Below are positions 55,312 through 64,000 of a DNA stretch of 64,000 bases, in pieces. How positions within the stretch are numbered: position 1 is the first letter of the stretch; each line of letters starts with the position of its first letter. Position numbers and translations under genes: made by a program. Under the pieces are notes generated by a model. The model made no database searches. It saw nothing but the letters and a program-made list of their open reading frames with translations, and was not told where the DNA came from. Origin of the DNA: Actinomycetes bacterium (GTDB lineage Bacteria; Actinomycetota; Acidimicrobiia; Acidimicrobiales; Acidimicrobiaceae); the NCBI GenBank assembly GCA_021819725.1, contig JAKAQR010000001.1, positions 124,001-188,000 of the forward strand, read 5' to 3'.

Positions 55312-55431
55312 CTATGCGCCTGCCATCTGATCAGCCACGAGACGGGAATGCTCGAAAATCAATCGAACGTCGGAACTCCAAACATCCGCGAGGGGTAGCG
55401 CACGACCCAATACCTTGGGTGAGGTCGTCAC
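55312..55431 (-). CDS. possible 39-residue ORF or gene fragment
   Basis: GTG 55431 opens a frame containing VLGRALPLADVW and RLIFEHSRLVADQMAGA, which reads like real protein. It lacks a good ribosome-binding site and has no recognised homologue. With the 55184-55279 frame it could be the remains of one frameshifted gene. Confidence 0.2.
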   Translation of the reverse strand: MTTSPKVLGRALPLADVWSSDVRLIFEHSRLVADQMAGA

Positions 55432-55439
55432 CTTTTGGG

Positions 55440-56036
55440 CTGTCTTGTTCTCCACCGCTTCATCGTAGGCTACTATTCCAGCATCTCTGGCTTGGCATCC
55501 TCATCGATCTACTATCCAAGCTACGCACACTGATACTGCAGCCCAGAGAGTCGCTGGCTGTTGGTATCCGAGTAGAAGGACGTATGCAGCGCGCGAAGGA
55601 GTATCAGCATCAATCCCCGTTAGAGATCAGACGGTGAAGGTGTGACGGTGGTGGAACAGTGCATGCCTGCGACGTGAACGTCGCCATCAATATCGAACGT
55701 AGCGGCTTGGCACCCTGACGCCGCCCGACGGCGAGTTCGGCGGAAAGTAACGGTTGCGCGGCAGAAAGCTCTGGCCCGATACTGCATTTCCAGTTGAGTG
55801 GATAGCGAAACAAACTTCGATGAAGCAGCAGGTGAACTACCAACCTACGTGCGTAGTCGTGGGTACGATTCATTGACCGATCTTGCGCGCTTGGGTCCTC
55901 AAAGACGCCGCGATTTCGCTTGCCGTTCACCCAGTGCATCCGCAAATCCTCATCGCACGGTTCTGCCAGGGCCATGGTACTGCCGACTCACCGACGATGG
56001 AGTGACACCAGGTTTGCTCACGTGAGCCAACCACGC
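55440..56036. other. gene-poor stretch between the LapA-like gene and trpA
   Basis: Apart from the two tiny frames just to its left, no gene, RNA or repeat is supportable here. A minus-strand frame at about 55610-55975 has Arg/Pro/His-rich, non-protein-like composition. Confidence 0.4.
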
Positions 56037-56810
56037 CTAGGTCTCGTCGAGGGACTCTCGTATGCTCTGAACAAAATCAGACAGCTCGTGTGGTGACTGA
56101 CCCTCGAGTACTCGCCGTAAGAGCGCAGAGCCGACTACCACCCCATCAGCGCCGGCTTCGACGACCGCCGCCGCCTGCTCGCCGTTCGATATACCGATTC
56201 CTATGAGTAACGGCAGCTCGGTGCGAGGACGGATACGCGTTGCCAAGGCAGTCGCGGTCTCCGCCAGCTCGGCCCGCTCGCCGGTCACACTCATGCTTCC
56301 TACGCCATAGACAAAACCCTCCGCAACCGCAAGAATTTCATCGACCCGCTGGAGTGAGGTCACCGGGGAGATGAGCTGGACAGTCTCGAGACCTTGAGTT
56401 TTGGCACTCGCTCTCCAACTCTCACCTTCCTCCAGGGGAAGATCCGGAATAATCACTCCATCCACACCTGCCTGACGCAGCTCAGTAACTGCACGCTCAA
56501 TACCCATGTGATGGAAGATGTTGTAATACGTCATCACCACAATAGGGACTGAAAAGGATCGTGTTCGCAACTCGCTCAGCACTGAAAGCGGTGTGACCCC
56601 ACGTGCGAGGGCGAGCTCCCCAGCGCGTTGGATGACAGGACCATCCATGCTTGGGTCGGAGAATGGAATCCCAATCTCCACCGCATCAGCTCCACTCGCG
56701 ATCACGAGATCAACCAACGAGAGCCAATCAGGATCGCTACCTGCCATCACATACGGAACGAGAAGCCGTCGGCGGCTCAACCGAAGCTGTTGCAGGGTCC
56801 TTTCAAGCAC
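56037..56810 (-). CDS. trpA: tryptophan synthase alpha subunit
   Basis: Cleaves indole-3-glycerol phosphate to indole, which is channelled to TrpB. The 257-residue product has [13 protein letters not shown], the catalytic Glu in [47 protein letters not shown] with its Asp, and [31 protein letters not shown] 56810 overlaps the trpB stop by 8 nt and has GAAGG upstream; a TTG at 56834 is also possible. Last gene of trpC-F-B-A. Confidence 0.95.
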   Translation of the reverse strand: MLERTLQQLRLSRRRLLVPYVMAGSDPDWLSLVDLVIASGADAVEIGIPFSDPSMDGPVIQRAGELALARGVTPLSVLSELRTRSFSVPIVVMTYYNIFHHMGIERAVTELRQAGVDGVIIPDLPLEEGESWRASAKTQGLETVQLISPVTSLQRVDEILAVAEGFVYGVGSMSVTGERAELAETATALATRIRPRTELPLLIGIGISNGEQAAAVVEAGADGVVVGSALLRRVLEGQSPHELSDFVQSIRESLDET

Positions 56811-57987
56811 GCTGATCGCCTTCCAGGAACCCAAGACGCTCCGCGATCGTCTCCATGTCCTTGTCTCCGCGCCCCGAGAGGGTCACCACGATCGAGCTCC
56901 CAGCGAGCTCTGGCTGATGCTCGACGAGCCAGGCGATCGCATGGGCGGATTCAAGCGCGCAGACGATCCCCTCAGTCCGGGCCAACAACTGGACCGCATC
57001 CAAGACCTGATCGTCGTTGACCTGATCATAACGCGCACGACCTATCGCCGACAGATGTGCGTGTTCGGGGCCAACACCGGGGTAATCAAGGCCAGCCGAT
57101 ATCGATGAGGCCTCGTTGACCTGACCAAACTCATCCTGAAGAAAGAACGACTGCATGCCATGCACGATGCCTCCGATGCCACGCCCTATCGCTGCTCCAC
57201 CCTCTGGCTCAACACCCACCAACCGTGCCGTGGTATCGACAAAGCCAGCAAAAGTCCCAGCCGCGTTCGAACCCCCGCCGACGCAGGCGACGACCCAGTC
57301 CGGGGTGGATCCTGTAGCTGCGTGATACTGGGTCCGAGCCTCATCACCGATGACTCGCTGGAACTCTCGGACCATCCACGGATACGGGTGGGGACCCATC
57401 ACACTCCCAATGCAATAATGCGTATCGCTCAGTGCCGCCACCCAGCTGCGCATGGCCTCATTCACGGCATCCTTCAAGGTGCGCGAGCCAGAGGTGACTG
57501 CCTCAACCTCCGCACCTAGCAAACGCATGCGGAACACGTTGAGCGATTGACGAGCAACATCAACTTCTCCCATGTACACCTTCGCCTCAAGGCCAAACAA
57601 CGCAGCGGCTGTCGCAGTCGCCACCCCATGTTGACCCGCACCCGTCTCCGCGATCAAGCGGGTCTTTCCCATCCGACGCGCGAGCAACGCCTGGCCGATC
57701 ACGTTATTGATCTTGTGGGATCCCGTATGAGCGAGATCCTCACGTTTTAACCAGACCTCCGCACCCAGATACTCAGAGAGTCGTTCAGCGAGGTAGAGGC
57801 GGGTTGGTCGCCCGGCATAACTCTCTAGTATCGCCGTGTATTCCGCGCGGAAAAGGGGGTCACTCCAGGCCTCGCGGAAGGAAGATTCCAGTTCAATCAC
57901 CGCCGGCATCAACGACTCAGGCACGAACCGCCCACCAAAATCGCCGAACCTACCTGTCGCATCCGGACTATCCATCATACTCGTCAT
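56803..57987 (-). CDS. trpB: tryptophan synthase beta subunit
   Basis: PLP enzyme condensing indole with L-serine. The 394-residue product has [18 protein letters not shown], the PLP Lys in [51 protein letters not shown], and [16 protein letters not shown], typical of the TrpB1 type. The ATG overlaps the trpF stop by 4 nt. Confidence 0.97.
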   Translation of the reverse strand: MTSMMDSPDATGRFGDFGGRFVPESLMPAVIELESSFREAWSDPLFRAEYTAILESYAGRPTRLYLAERLSEYLGAEVWLKREDLAHTGSHKINNVIGQALLARRMGKTRLIAETGAGQHGVATATAAALFGLEAKVYMGEVDVARQSLNVFRMRLLGAEVEAVTSGSRTLKDAVNEAMRSWVAALSDTHYCIGSVMGPHPYPWMVREFQRVIGDEARTQYHAATGSTPDWVVACVGGGSNAAGTFAGFVDTTARLVGVEPEGGAAIGRGIGGIVHGMQSFFLQDEFGQVNEASSISAGLDYPGVGPEHAHLSAIGRARYDQVNDDQVLDAVQLLARTEGIVCALESAHAIAWLVEHQPELAGSSIVVTLSGRGDKDMETIAERLGFLEGDQRA

Positions 57988-58646
57988 CTGCTCTCTCCTT
58001 CTTCCTCACTCAGTACGGCAACTCCGGTGCGCGCAGCGCTGCGGACCGCACGCACAAACGCACACACCTGGGTCGGATCCTTGTGGCCCGGACTACTCTC
58101 TACCCCGCTCGACACATCCACACCATAGGGATTGACCAGCGAGATCGCTTCTGCCACGTTGTCTGCATTGAGACCACCGGCGAGTACGAGTCGCTCCACC
58201 GGGGACATCTCCAGCAGCGACACCCAATTGAACCGTTCGCCTGAGCCTGGCCGTGGCCCGTCAACGAGCGTTGCCCACGGCCGGTAGCCCTGCAGTCCTC
58301 CGCCCTGTAGCTCCTCGCTTGTGATCGCCTTGATCACATAGGGCAGGTGTTGCCTCAGGTAAGCGACCTCGTCCGGCGCCTCGTGGCCGTGGAGCTGTAC
58401 ACCCACTAAACCAAGGGAGTGCGCTACCGCAAGCACTTCGTCCGGAGGGGTATCGACGAAGACACCAAAAGTGAGCACTCGCGATGGCAGATGTGCCAGC
58501 ACCGGAGCGGCGCCCTCCACCGTTACCTGCCGAACAGATTCAGCAAAGACAAAGCCGAGTGCATCCGCTCCGCAGTTGAGCGCCACGAGTGCATCGGTGA
58601 CATTGGTGATGCCACAGACCTTCACAAAAACATGCTCAGCCTGCAC
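57984..58646 (-). CDS. trpF: phosphoribosylanthranilate isomerase
   Basis: Amadori rearrangement of phosphoribosylanthranilate in tryptophan synthesis. The 220-residue product has the catalytic Cys in [50 protein letters not shown] and [14 protein letters not shown], followed by [19 protein letters not shown] 58646 overlaps the trpC end by 11 nt. It is separate from trpC, not fused. Confidence 0.95.
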   Translation of the reverse strand: MQAEHVFVKVCGITNVTDALVALNCGADALGFVFAESVRQVTVEGAAPVLAHLPSRVLTFGVFVDTPPDEVLAVAHSLGLVGVQLHGHEAPDEVAYLRQHLPYVIKAITSEELQGGGLQGYRPWATLVDGPRPGSGERFNWVSLLEMSPVERLVLAGGLNADNVAEAISLVNPYGVDVSSGVESSPGHKDPTQVCAFVRAVRSAARTGVAVLSEEEGESR

Positions 58647-59421
58647 AGAGAGCCTTCACGCCAGCACGGCGATCCCGAGAGCGCATCAGCATCTCACCCA
58701 CCAGGACTGCATCGTAACCACCCACAGCCAAGGCGTGCGCGTCCTCAGGACTCCTGACCCCTGACTCCGCCACCACCGGGAATTGGTGTCCCAACTGTTC
58801 ACGGTAGGCCAGTGCCCGACTGGAATCGACGACGAAGGTCACCAGATCCCTCTGGTTGATCCCAAGGGCACCATGAAACTGAAGGGCCGCTAAATCAAGA
58901 CCAGCTAACTCGCGAGGATCATGCACCTCGAGCAGCAGTTCTAACCCGATCAGCGAACTCCAACGGATCAACTGAACGAGCCTCTCCTGATCCATCGCTG
59001 CGGCGATCAGGAGTGCCGCTGCGGCACCATAGAGACGTGCATCACAGAGGTCGCGTTCACTAAGCAAAAAGTCCTTGCGCAAAACGGGGATGGTAACCGT
59101 ATCCACTACCGCCGCAAGATCATCCATACTTCCGCCAAAATGGGGAGTATCGGTCAGAACAGAGATCGCGGCAGCACCTCCCTCTTGATACTCTGCAGCG
59201 ATCACCGCTGGATGTACCTCCTCCTCGGACATAGACCCGCGAACTGGAGAACGACGTTTGACCTCAGCAATGACACCAAAGGACGGTGATCGAAGTGCTT
59301 CCTCAAAACTAGGAGCGGGTGCCATAGCCTCACAGGCTCGACGAAGCCCCTCGAGATCGCGCCCATCGCTGGCGCAGCGCTCCCTGTGTACCGCCAAAAT
59401 AGCATCGAGATAGGTTGCCAC
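58636..59421 (-). CDS. trpC: indole-3-glycerol-phosphate synthase
   Basis: Closes the indole ring in tryptophan synthesis. The 261-residue product has FGVIAEVKRRSPVRG with the catalytic Glu/Lys, ISVLTDTPHFGGSMDDL, PVLRKDFLL, GLELLLEVHDPREL, LGINQRDL and ESGVRSPEDAHALAVGGYDAVLVGEMLM. GTG 59421 follows TAGCCT (59434-59429) by 7 nt, fitting the leaderless pattern; a TTG at 59454 is the alternative. No trpE, trpG or trpD is adjacent, and no T-box or Trp leader was recognised. Confidence 0.94.
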   Translation of the reverse strand: MATYLDAILAVHRERCASDGRDLEGLRRACEAMAPAPSFEEALRSPSFGVIAEVKRRSPVRGSMSEEEVHPAVIAAEYQEGGAAAISVLTDTPHFGGSMDDLAAVVDTVTIPVLRKDFLLSERDLCDARLYGAAAALLIAAAMDQERLVQLIRWSSLIGLELLLEVHDPRELAGLDLAALQFHGALGINQRDLVTFVVDSSRALAYREQLGHQFPVVAESGVRSPEDAHALAVGGYDAVLVGEMLMRSRDRRAGVKALCAG

Positions 59422-59643
59422 CGCTACCAGGCTACCCGCCCACCGAACCAGCAAAGTCCCCAGATCACTGCACTTTCTTCGAGATAGTTGTACTATGCAA
59501 GTGCTTACCGACTACACTGGAACAGTACTCGTCAGTGAGCAAGATCAGCGATACGTTGGTTTTGTTCCTCGAACGGACTAGCTCGTCATCTGGTCGACGG
59601 GCTCTAGGACAAGGCGAACAAGACATGATTGGAGTAGTGAGCG

Positions 59644-61533
59644 ATGCTTGGGAGCAAGACCCCTTCAAATAAGCAGTCGGTGCGCGAACGGTCGTTCAAA
59701 ATAACCGAACACCCGCGCTATAAATGGATCGTCCTCTCCAACACCACGCTCGGCATCTTGATGGCAACCATCAACTCCTCAATCGTGCTGATCTCCCTAC
59801 CAGAGATCTTCAACGGCATCAAGCTCAATCCGCTTGCACCACAGAACACCTCCTATTTTCTTTGGGTATTGATGGGCTACCTCGTGGTGACAGCGGTCAT
59901 GGTCGTAAGCTTTGGACGCCTTGGCGACATGTATGGACGCGCACGCATGTACAACATGGGATTTGCCACCTTCACGATCTTTTCTATCCTTCTCTCAATC
60001 ACCTGGATGCACGGAGGTGGGGGTGCGATGTGGTTGATCGTGATGCGCCTTGGACAGGGCTTAGGCGGAGCGCTCCTCTTCGCCAACTCAGCCGCCCTCC
60101 TCACCGATGCCTTCCCCTCAAACCAGCGTGGTCTAGCCCTTGGAATCAACAATGTCGCCGCGATCGCTGGTTCGTTTCTCGGGCTCATTATGGGTGGCCT
60201 CTTGGCCCCAATCTCATGGAGGGCCGTCTTTCTTGTCTCGGTTCCCTTCGGTCTGATCGGCACGGTTTGGGCCTATATTATGCTCCATGACCTTGGCAAG
60301 CAGATCAAGGCAAAGATCGACGTGCTCGGTAACCTTGTCTTTGCGATCGGCCTCATCTCGATCCTGGTTGGCATCACCTACGGCCTCCAACCCTACGGTG
60401 GGCACACGATGGGGTGGACCAATCCGGGTGTACTCGCCGCCCTCATCGGAGGCGTCCTAACGCTGGTCAGTTTCGTCGCGATCGAACTCAAACGACCAGC
60501 ACCCATGATGAACGTACGTCTGTTCAAGCTACGCCCCTACAGCGCCGGGAACCTCGCTAGCCTCCTCGCCTCACTTGGCCGAGGTGGGATGATGTTTATC
60601 CTGATCATCTGGCTACAAGGCATCTGGCTACCCCAACACGGCTACTCATACTCATCGACCCCACTCTGGGCTGGCATCTACCTCGTACCCCTCACCATCG
60701 GATTCCTCGCCGCTGGCCCAATCTCTGGGTATCTCTCTGATCGCTTTGGTGCACGCCCCTTCGCTACCGGAGGTATGGTAATCGCCGCGCTCTCCTTCAT
60801 CTTGCTCATCTACTTGCCAGTGAATTTTGCTTACCCCGTCTTTGCCGGACTTCTGCTCCTCAACGGACTTGCCATGGGTCTCTTCGCCTCGCCGAACCGC
60901 GCTGGGATCATGAACAGCCTGCCCGTCAACGAACGCGGTGTCGGTGCCGGTATGGCCGCCACCTTTCAGAACTCAGCCATGGTCCTCTCCATCGGCGTCT
61001 TCTTCACCCTGATGATCTTTGGACTTCAGGCCTATCTCCCGCATGCCCTCGTCACCGGGCTCACCCATCAGCACGTTCCATTGCATATCGCAGAGGGCAT
61101 CTCGACCTTGCCACCAGTCAGCCTGCTCTTTGCAGCCTTCCTCGGCTATAATCCGATCGCAAAACTGATCGGTTCCTCGGTGCTTGGTAAACTTCCTGCC
61201 GCAAATGCCCACTATCTAACGGGACGCTTCTACTTCCCTCACTTGATCTCGCGGCCCTTCGGGCACGGGCTCACGGAGGCGTTTATTTTCGCAGCGATCG
61301 CCTGTCTTGTCGCAGCCGTGGCCTCCTGGCTACGTGGCGGCAAGTACACCGCCAGCGACATCGACCCCAGCTCACCCTCCGACGAGGAGTTCGAACGCGA
61401 GCTTGGGGAACTTGGACCAATCGAACCTCCATCCGAGGCCAATGTTGTGCAGCAAGTCTCTGGCACGGCTGCGACTGGTTCGTCTATTTCCACAACGAGT
61501 CGAGCCCAACAGATCGACTCCTCCAAAGCTTGA
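59644..61533 (+). CDS. MFS transporter, DHA2 (14-helix) drug:proton antiporter type
   Basis: Probable proton-driven exporter, 629 residues with about 14 membrane helices. It has the MFS motif A region [19 protein letters not shown], the [15 protein letters not shown] motif of DHA2 members (D1-like), [24 protein letters not shown] (motif C-like neighbourhood) and [20 protein letters not shown] in the second half. A polar Ser/Glu-rich cytosolic tail covers about 565-629. GGAG lies about 9 nt before the ATG. A two-component system follows after 100 bp, suggesting stress-regulated export; substrate unknown. Confidence 0.88.
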   Translation: MLGSKTPSNKQSVRERSFKITEHPRYKWIVLSNTTLGILMATINSSIVLISLPEIFNGIKLNPLAPQNTSYFLWVLMGYLVVTAVMVVSFGRLGDMYGRARMYNMGFATFTIFSILLSITWMHGGGGAMWLIVMRLGQGLGGALLFANSAALLTDAFPSNQRGLALGINNVAAIAGSFLGLIMGGLLAPISWRAVFLVSVPFGLIGTVWAYIMLHDLGKQIKAKIDVLGNLVFAIGLISILVGITYGLQPYGGHTMGWTNPGVLAALIGGVLTLVSFVAIELKRPAPMMNVRLFKLRPYSAGNLASLLASLGRGGMMFILIIWLQGIWLPQHGYSYSSTPLWAGIYLVPLTIGFLAAGPISGYLSDRFGARPFATGGMVIAALSFILLIYLPVNFAYPVFAGLLLLNGLAMGLFASPNRAGIMNSLPVNERGVGAGMAATFQNSAMVLSIGVFFTLMIFGLQAYLPHALVTGLTHQHVPLHIAEGISTLPPVSLLFAAFLGYNPIAKLIGSSVLGKLPAANAHYLTGRFYFPHLISRPFGHGLTEAFIFAAIACLVAAVASWLRGGKYTASDIDPSSPSDEEFERELGELGPIEPPSEANVVQQVSGTAATGSSISTTSRAQQIDSSKA

Positions 61534-61635
61534 CTGGCGGGGCAAACCCAATCCTTGTCCAAAGGCCGTGATCGGGCCACTTGAGGCTCACCATTGACGC
61601 GCCTCCGTGGTCCTAAGGTCACTAGGCTCAACACC

Positions 61636-62307
61636 GTGCAACCGGCCGTTCTCATCGTTGAGGATGATCCCTCTATTGCGGAGCTTTTGCGGGCCTACCT
61701 GGAGCGTGCCCACTTCGTTCCAGTGGTAGCTGTCACTGGGGAATCGGCCCTCAGGCTCTTTGATACCGAGGCTCCTGCCGCTGTCATTCTCGACCTCAAC
61801 CTACCCGGCGCTCTCGACGGGCTCGATGTCTGTCACACCCTACGCAAACATTCAACCGTCCCGATCGTCATACTTTCGGCCAGGGATCAGGAGCTTGATC
61901 GGATCTTTGGACTTGAGATCGGCGCTGATGACTACGTCACAAAGCCCTTCTCCCCCCGAGAACTCATCGCCAGGCTAAACGCAATCTTGCGGCGCACCCA
62001 AGCGACGCCACCTGCAGGGGCCGTCATCGAAATCCTTGGTCCGATCACCTGGGACCAGCAGCGCCGCGCAACAACGTTAGCGGGAAAACCAGTTCCCTTA
62101 ACCAATAGAGAGTTCGATCTCTTAGGTTTTCTCATCACCCATCGGGGTGTAGCACTCTCAAGACGCCAGCTTCTCGATGGTGTCTGGGGGCCCGAGTGGT
62201 ACGGAGACGACCGTACCGTTGACGTCCATATTCGTCAGCTACGTCGCAAATTTGGCGATGCACTTCCCATCAGCACCGTCTGGGGGGTCGGCTATCGCCT
62301 GGCCTAA
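61636..62307 (+). CDS. OmpR/PhoB-family response regulator
   Basis: DNA-binding response regulator, 223 residues. The receiver domain has VLIVEDDPSIAELL, phosphorylatable Asp in VILDLNLPGALDGL, ILSARDQE and ADDYVTKPFSPREL. The C-terminal winged helix (about 130-222) shows LTNREFDLLGFLITH, LLDGVWGPEWYGDDRTVDVHI and the final VWGVGYRLA. GTG 61636 follows a TAGGCT box by 7 nt and gives the standard N-terminus; a TTG at 61594 is the long alternative. The kinase gene overlaps its end. Confidence 0.92.
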   Translation: MQPAVLIVEDDPSIAELLRAYLERAHFVPVVAVTGESALRLFDTEAPAAVILDLNLPGALDGLDVCHTLRKHSTVPIVILSARDQELDRIFGLEIGADDYVTKPFSPRELIARLNAILRRTQATPPAGAVIEILGPITWDQQRRATTLAGKPVPLTNREFDLLGFLITHRGVALSRRQLLDGVWGPEWYGDDRTVDVHIRQLRRKFGDALPISTVWGVGYRLA

Positions 62308-63760
62308 GTCTTCTAACAGTATCCGTGCGACGGTCCGCTTTGGCCTACTTGCGACCGCCGTGGTCACAGTGCTGATCGGCGGCCTAGGGACCTTGGCCAT
62401 CAGTCGCGAGGTCTCGGTCCACCAAACACAGGCATTCTTACTACGTACCGCGAGCGCACTCGCCATCTTGTTCGAGCGCGCGAACCATCGATTCGTCCAC
62501 CCGTTTCTTGCCACAGCTGGCGTCGGTCGACTGCACCTTGTCCCGTTGAGCCGCTCCAATCGGCCGCTCGTGGCGCTGCCACACCCGATCACACCGTCGA
62601 CGATCAACTTTGCATCGCTCGTGTCCGGCCATTACCAGTCGGGCGTCATCGGCAACGAGGTCTATCTCGCCTACCCTGTCACCACTCCGTTCTCGTTTCA
62701 CAGCCACCCCTTGACCACCACTTTGCACTCCTTTGCTCTCATTTTGACCCACCCTCTGCCCTCCATCGAGGGTCCGGTCATCTTTGTTGTAGGCGCAGTC
62801 CTCATCACCGCAATCGTCGCCGTCTCGATCTCTGATCACTACACGGCACACATCTCGCGAACACTCGATCTTCTCGTGACACGATCACGTCGAATCGCCT
62901 CCGGTCATCTCGATGACGAAGCACCCCTCGAGAAACCACGTGAATCAGAGCTCGCCAACCTCGACGACGCCATCTCTTCTATGATCACCTCCTTGAAGGC
63001 CGCCAATGAGGTTGAATCGACCTACATCCTCGCCATCTCTCACGACTTGCGTACACCCTTGACCTCGATCAGAGGCTTCGCCGAGGCGATCATCGACGAA
63101 GCAGTTGTCTCCCCAGTGGAGGCAGCACGCACCATCGAGCGCGAAGCCCAGCGAATCGAACGCCTCATCAACGACCTGATCGCCCTTGCGCGCCTACGCG
63201 CGAGCAACTACACCCTCGAACCACAACAGATTGACCTTAATGCCCTGTTAGAGCACCTCGTCGAGGCGGTGGGCCCTCGTGCACAACGCAGCGCCGTCTC
63301 CCTTAACGCGCACCCGATGTCACAGCCCGCAATCGTTCAGGTGGACCCAGAGCGACTGCTCCAACTGTTGGGTAATCTTCTCGATAACGCACTCAAGTAC
63401 GCTATCCATGAGGTTGAGGTTCGGCTTGAGTCAACCCCACATGCGATCAATGTGACGATCACCGACGATGGACGTGGGCTGTCACCAGATCTACGTGAGA
63501 AGCTCTTTCACCATCAACTGAACCCAACACCCGGCAGAGACGGTACCGTCGGCAGCGGCCTCGGACTTCTCATCGTCGGCCGCTTGGCGGGCCACATGGG
63601 GCTCAATGTGCGCGTCGATTCACCCGTTGTCCTCGACAGAGGGACGCGCTTTGTGATCACCATCCCTCGCGTCACCACCACCAAGTCTCAGCCAACGGTT
63701 ACTCCGTCAGATGCCATTCGCTCACTCCCTGTATCATCGCCAGAGAGCAAGGCTCGCTGA
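62258..63760 (+). CDS. sensor histidine kinase
   Basis: Membrane sensor kinase, about 500 residues, partner of the preceding regulator. A membrane helix (about 31-49) and a second (about 175-200) bracket an extracytoplasmic sensor of about 125 residues with no recognised fold. A HAMP-like region follows. The H-box is ISHDLRTPLTSIRGFAEAI, the N-box LLGNLLDNALKYA, then ITDDGRGLS and GSGLGLLIVGRLAGHMG. ATG 62258 lies 50 nt inside the regulator gene; no ATG, GTG or TTG suits a start after the regulator stop before the first helix, so the true start is uncertain. The last 24 codons overlap a convergent gene. Confidence 0.87.
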   Translation: MHFPSAPSGGSAIAWPKSSNSIRATVRFGLLATAVVTVLIGGLGTLAISREVSVHQTQAFLLRTASALAILFERANHRFVHPFLATAGVGRLHLVPLSRSNRPLVALPHPITPSTINFASLVSGHYQSGVIGNEVYLAYPVTTPFSFHSHPLTTTLHSFALILTHPLPSIEGPVIFVVGAVLITAIVAVSISDHYTAHISRTLDLLVTRSRRIASGHLDDEAPLEKPRESELANLDDAISSMITSLKAANEVESTYILAISHDLRTPLTSIRGFAEAIIDEAVVSPVEAARTIEREAQRIERLINDLIALARLRASNYTLEPQQIDLNALLEHLVEAVGPRAQRSAVSLNAHPMSQPAIVQVDPERLLQLLGNLLDNALKYAIHEVEVRLESTPHAINVTITDDGRGLSPDLREKLFHHQLNPTPGRDGTVGSGLGLLIVGRLAGHMGLNVRVDSPVVLDRGTRFVITIPRVTTTKSQPTVTPSDAIRSLPVSSPESKAR

Positions 63761-64000
63761 CGGCGATCCAACTCCTCGAGCAGATCATGATAGGTCGAGG
63801 AGGCGATCAATCCCTCTGCGTGAAGTCGGCGATGCAGCACAACAACGGGTGACTTCACACCATAAGTCCGTCCCAGATAGGCCTCGACAGGGCAATCTCC
63901 CCATGTCTGCATGACGTGATCACCATGGCGATGTACCTCGCGCCAGATATAGGCAATCGCGCCAAGAGTGGAACTCACCTGCACCCCGACCGTCGAGCCA
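63688..64000 (-). CDS. unrecognised gene, 5' end beyond the window
   Basis: The frame is open to the right edge (a GTG at 63984 is internal to the longer frame). The visible 103 residues contain IAYIWREVHRHGDHVMQTWG, EAYLGRTYGV and a helical C-terminal part with VVLHRRLHAEGLI and YHDLLEELDRRQRALL. The C-terminal pattern is loosely like the tail of ImmA/IrrE-type proteins, but no HExxH is visible, so I make no functional call. It overlaps the 3' end of the kinase gene by 73 nt. Confidence 0.45.
   Translation of the reverse strand, partial: GSTVGVQVSSTLGAIAYIWREVHRHGDHVMQTWGDCPVEAYLGRTYGVKSPVVVLHRRLHAEGLIASSTYHDLLEELDRRQRALLSGDDTGSERMASDGVTVG

Noticed and set aside
55610..55975. 121-codon minus-strand frame considered as a transposase remnant
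   Set aside because: No DDE-type or other transposase motif, no inverted repeats or target duplication around it.
59455..59643. Possible T-box or Trp leader upstream of trpC
   Set aside because: No Trp-codon-rich short ORF, no T-box sequence and no terminator hairpin recognised on the minus strand.
1..64000. CRISPR arrays, rRNA genes, insertion sequences, prophage or replication origin
   Set aside because: No regularly spaced repeats, rRNA sequence, transposase or phage genes, or DnaA-box cluster seen on reading through the window.

Overview
The window looks like a chromosomal segment of an actinobacterium, most likely an acidophilic member of the Acidimicrobiia (Ferrimicrobium/Acidimicrobium-like). 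I infer this from moderate-to-high G+C, the actinobacterial gene order pdtaR-polA-rpsA-coaE with uvrB nearby, an NrtR-nadABC locus, a LytR-CpsA-Psr protein, and many genes that appear to start leaderless (TANNNT box 6-7 nt before the start codon). No phage, plasmid, transposon, CRISPR array or rRNA is visible. It is mostly a dense housekeeping region with a few accessory genes.

Layout. 0-9.4 kb: LCP cell-wall ligase, a fused oligopeptide-ABC ATPase, tRNA-Leu(GAG), a DUF4268 nuclease-like protein, hutH, a GNAT acetyltransferase and an S51 peptidase. 9.4-18.6 kb (minus): a tightly packed ppk1-CYTH-ppx-pgi-tkt-tal run joining polyphosphate and sugar-phosphate metabolism. 18.6-28.3 kb (plus): an FtsW/RodA protein; a very large GAF-PAS-PAS-GGDEF-globin-GAF-EAL protein preceded by a putative 23-codon leader ORF; then nrtR-nadA-nadB-nadC for quinolinate/NAD synthesis. 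28.3-31.6 kb: a minus-strand unknown gene-rodA-DUF151 nuclease set, divergent from a PspA fused to a PspAA domain. 31.7-45.6 kb: uvrB, dienelactone hydrolase plus DUF6295, a secreted choice-of-anchor-A-like protein, an M13 metallopeptidase, the HDOD/coaE/rpsA/polA/pdtaR minus-strand set, and a metallo-beta-lactamase-fold hydrolase.

45.8-50.5 kb: tRNA-Leu(CAA), then the type II fatty-acid cluster fabD-fabH-fabG-acpP-fabF, in which FabD carries an unusual C-terminal biotinyl-like domain without an attachment lysine. 50.5-55.2 kb: a UbiB/ABC1 kinase, a small tandem repeat, gnd, a CaiB/BaiF CoA-transferase and a LapA-like membrane protein. 56-59.4 kb (minus): trpC-trpF-trpB-trpA. 59.6-63.8 kb (plus): a DHA2-type MFS exporter followed by an OmpR-type response regulator and histidine kinase. 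A partial unknown gene runs off the right end.

The most unusual items are the c-di-GMP protein with a probable haem globin buried between its GGDEF and EAL domains, with a Cys-Cys leader ORF in front; the FabD-biotinyl fusion; the PspA-PspAA fusion beside rodA; the six-gene polyphosphate/pentose-phosphate operon; and the recurring TANNNT-(6-7 nt)-start-codon arrangement. Family assignments come from recognising motifs by eye; no database search was run.
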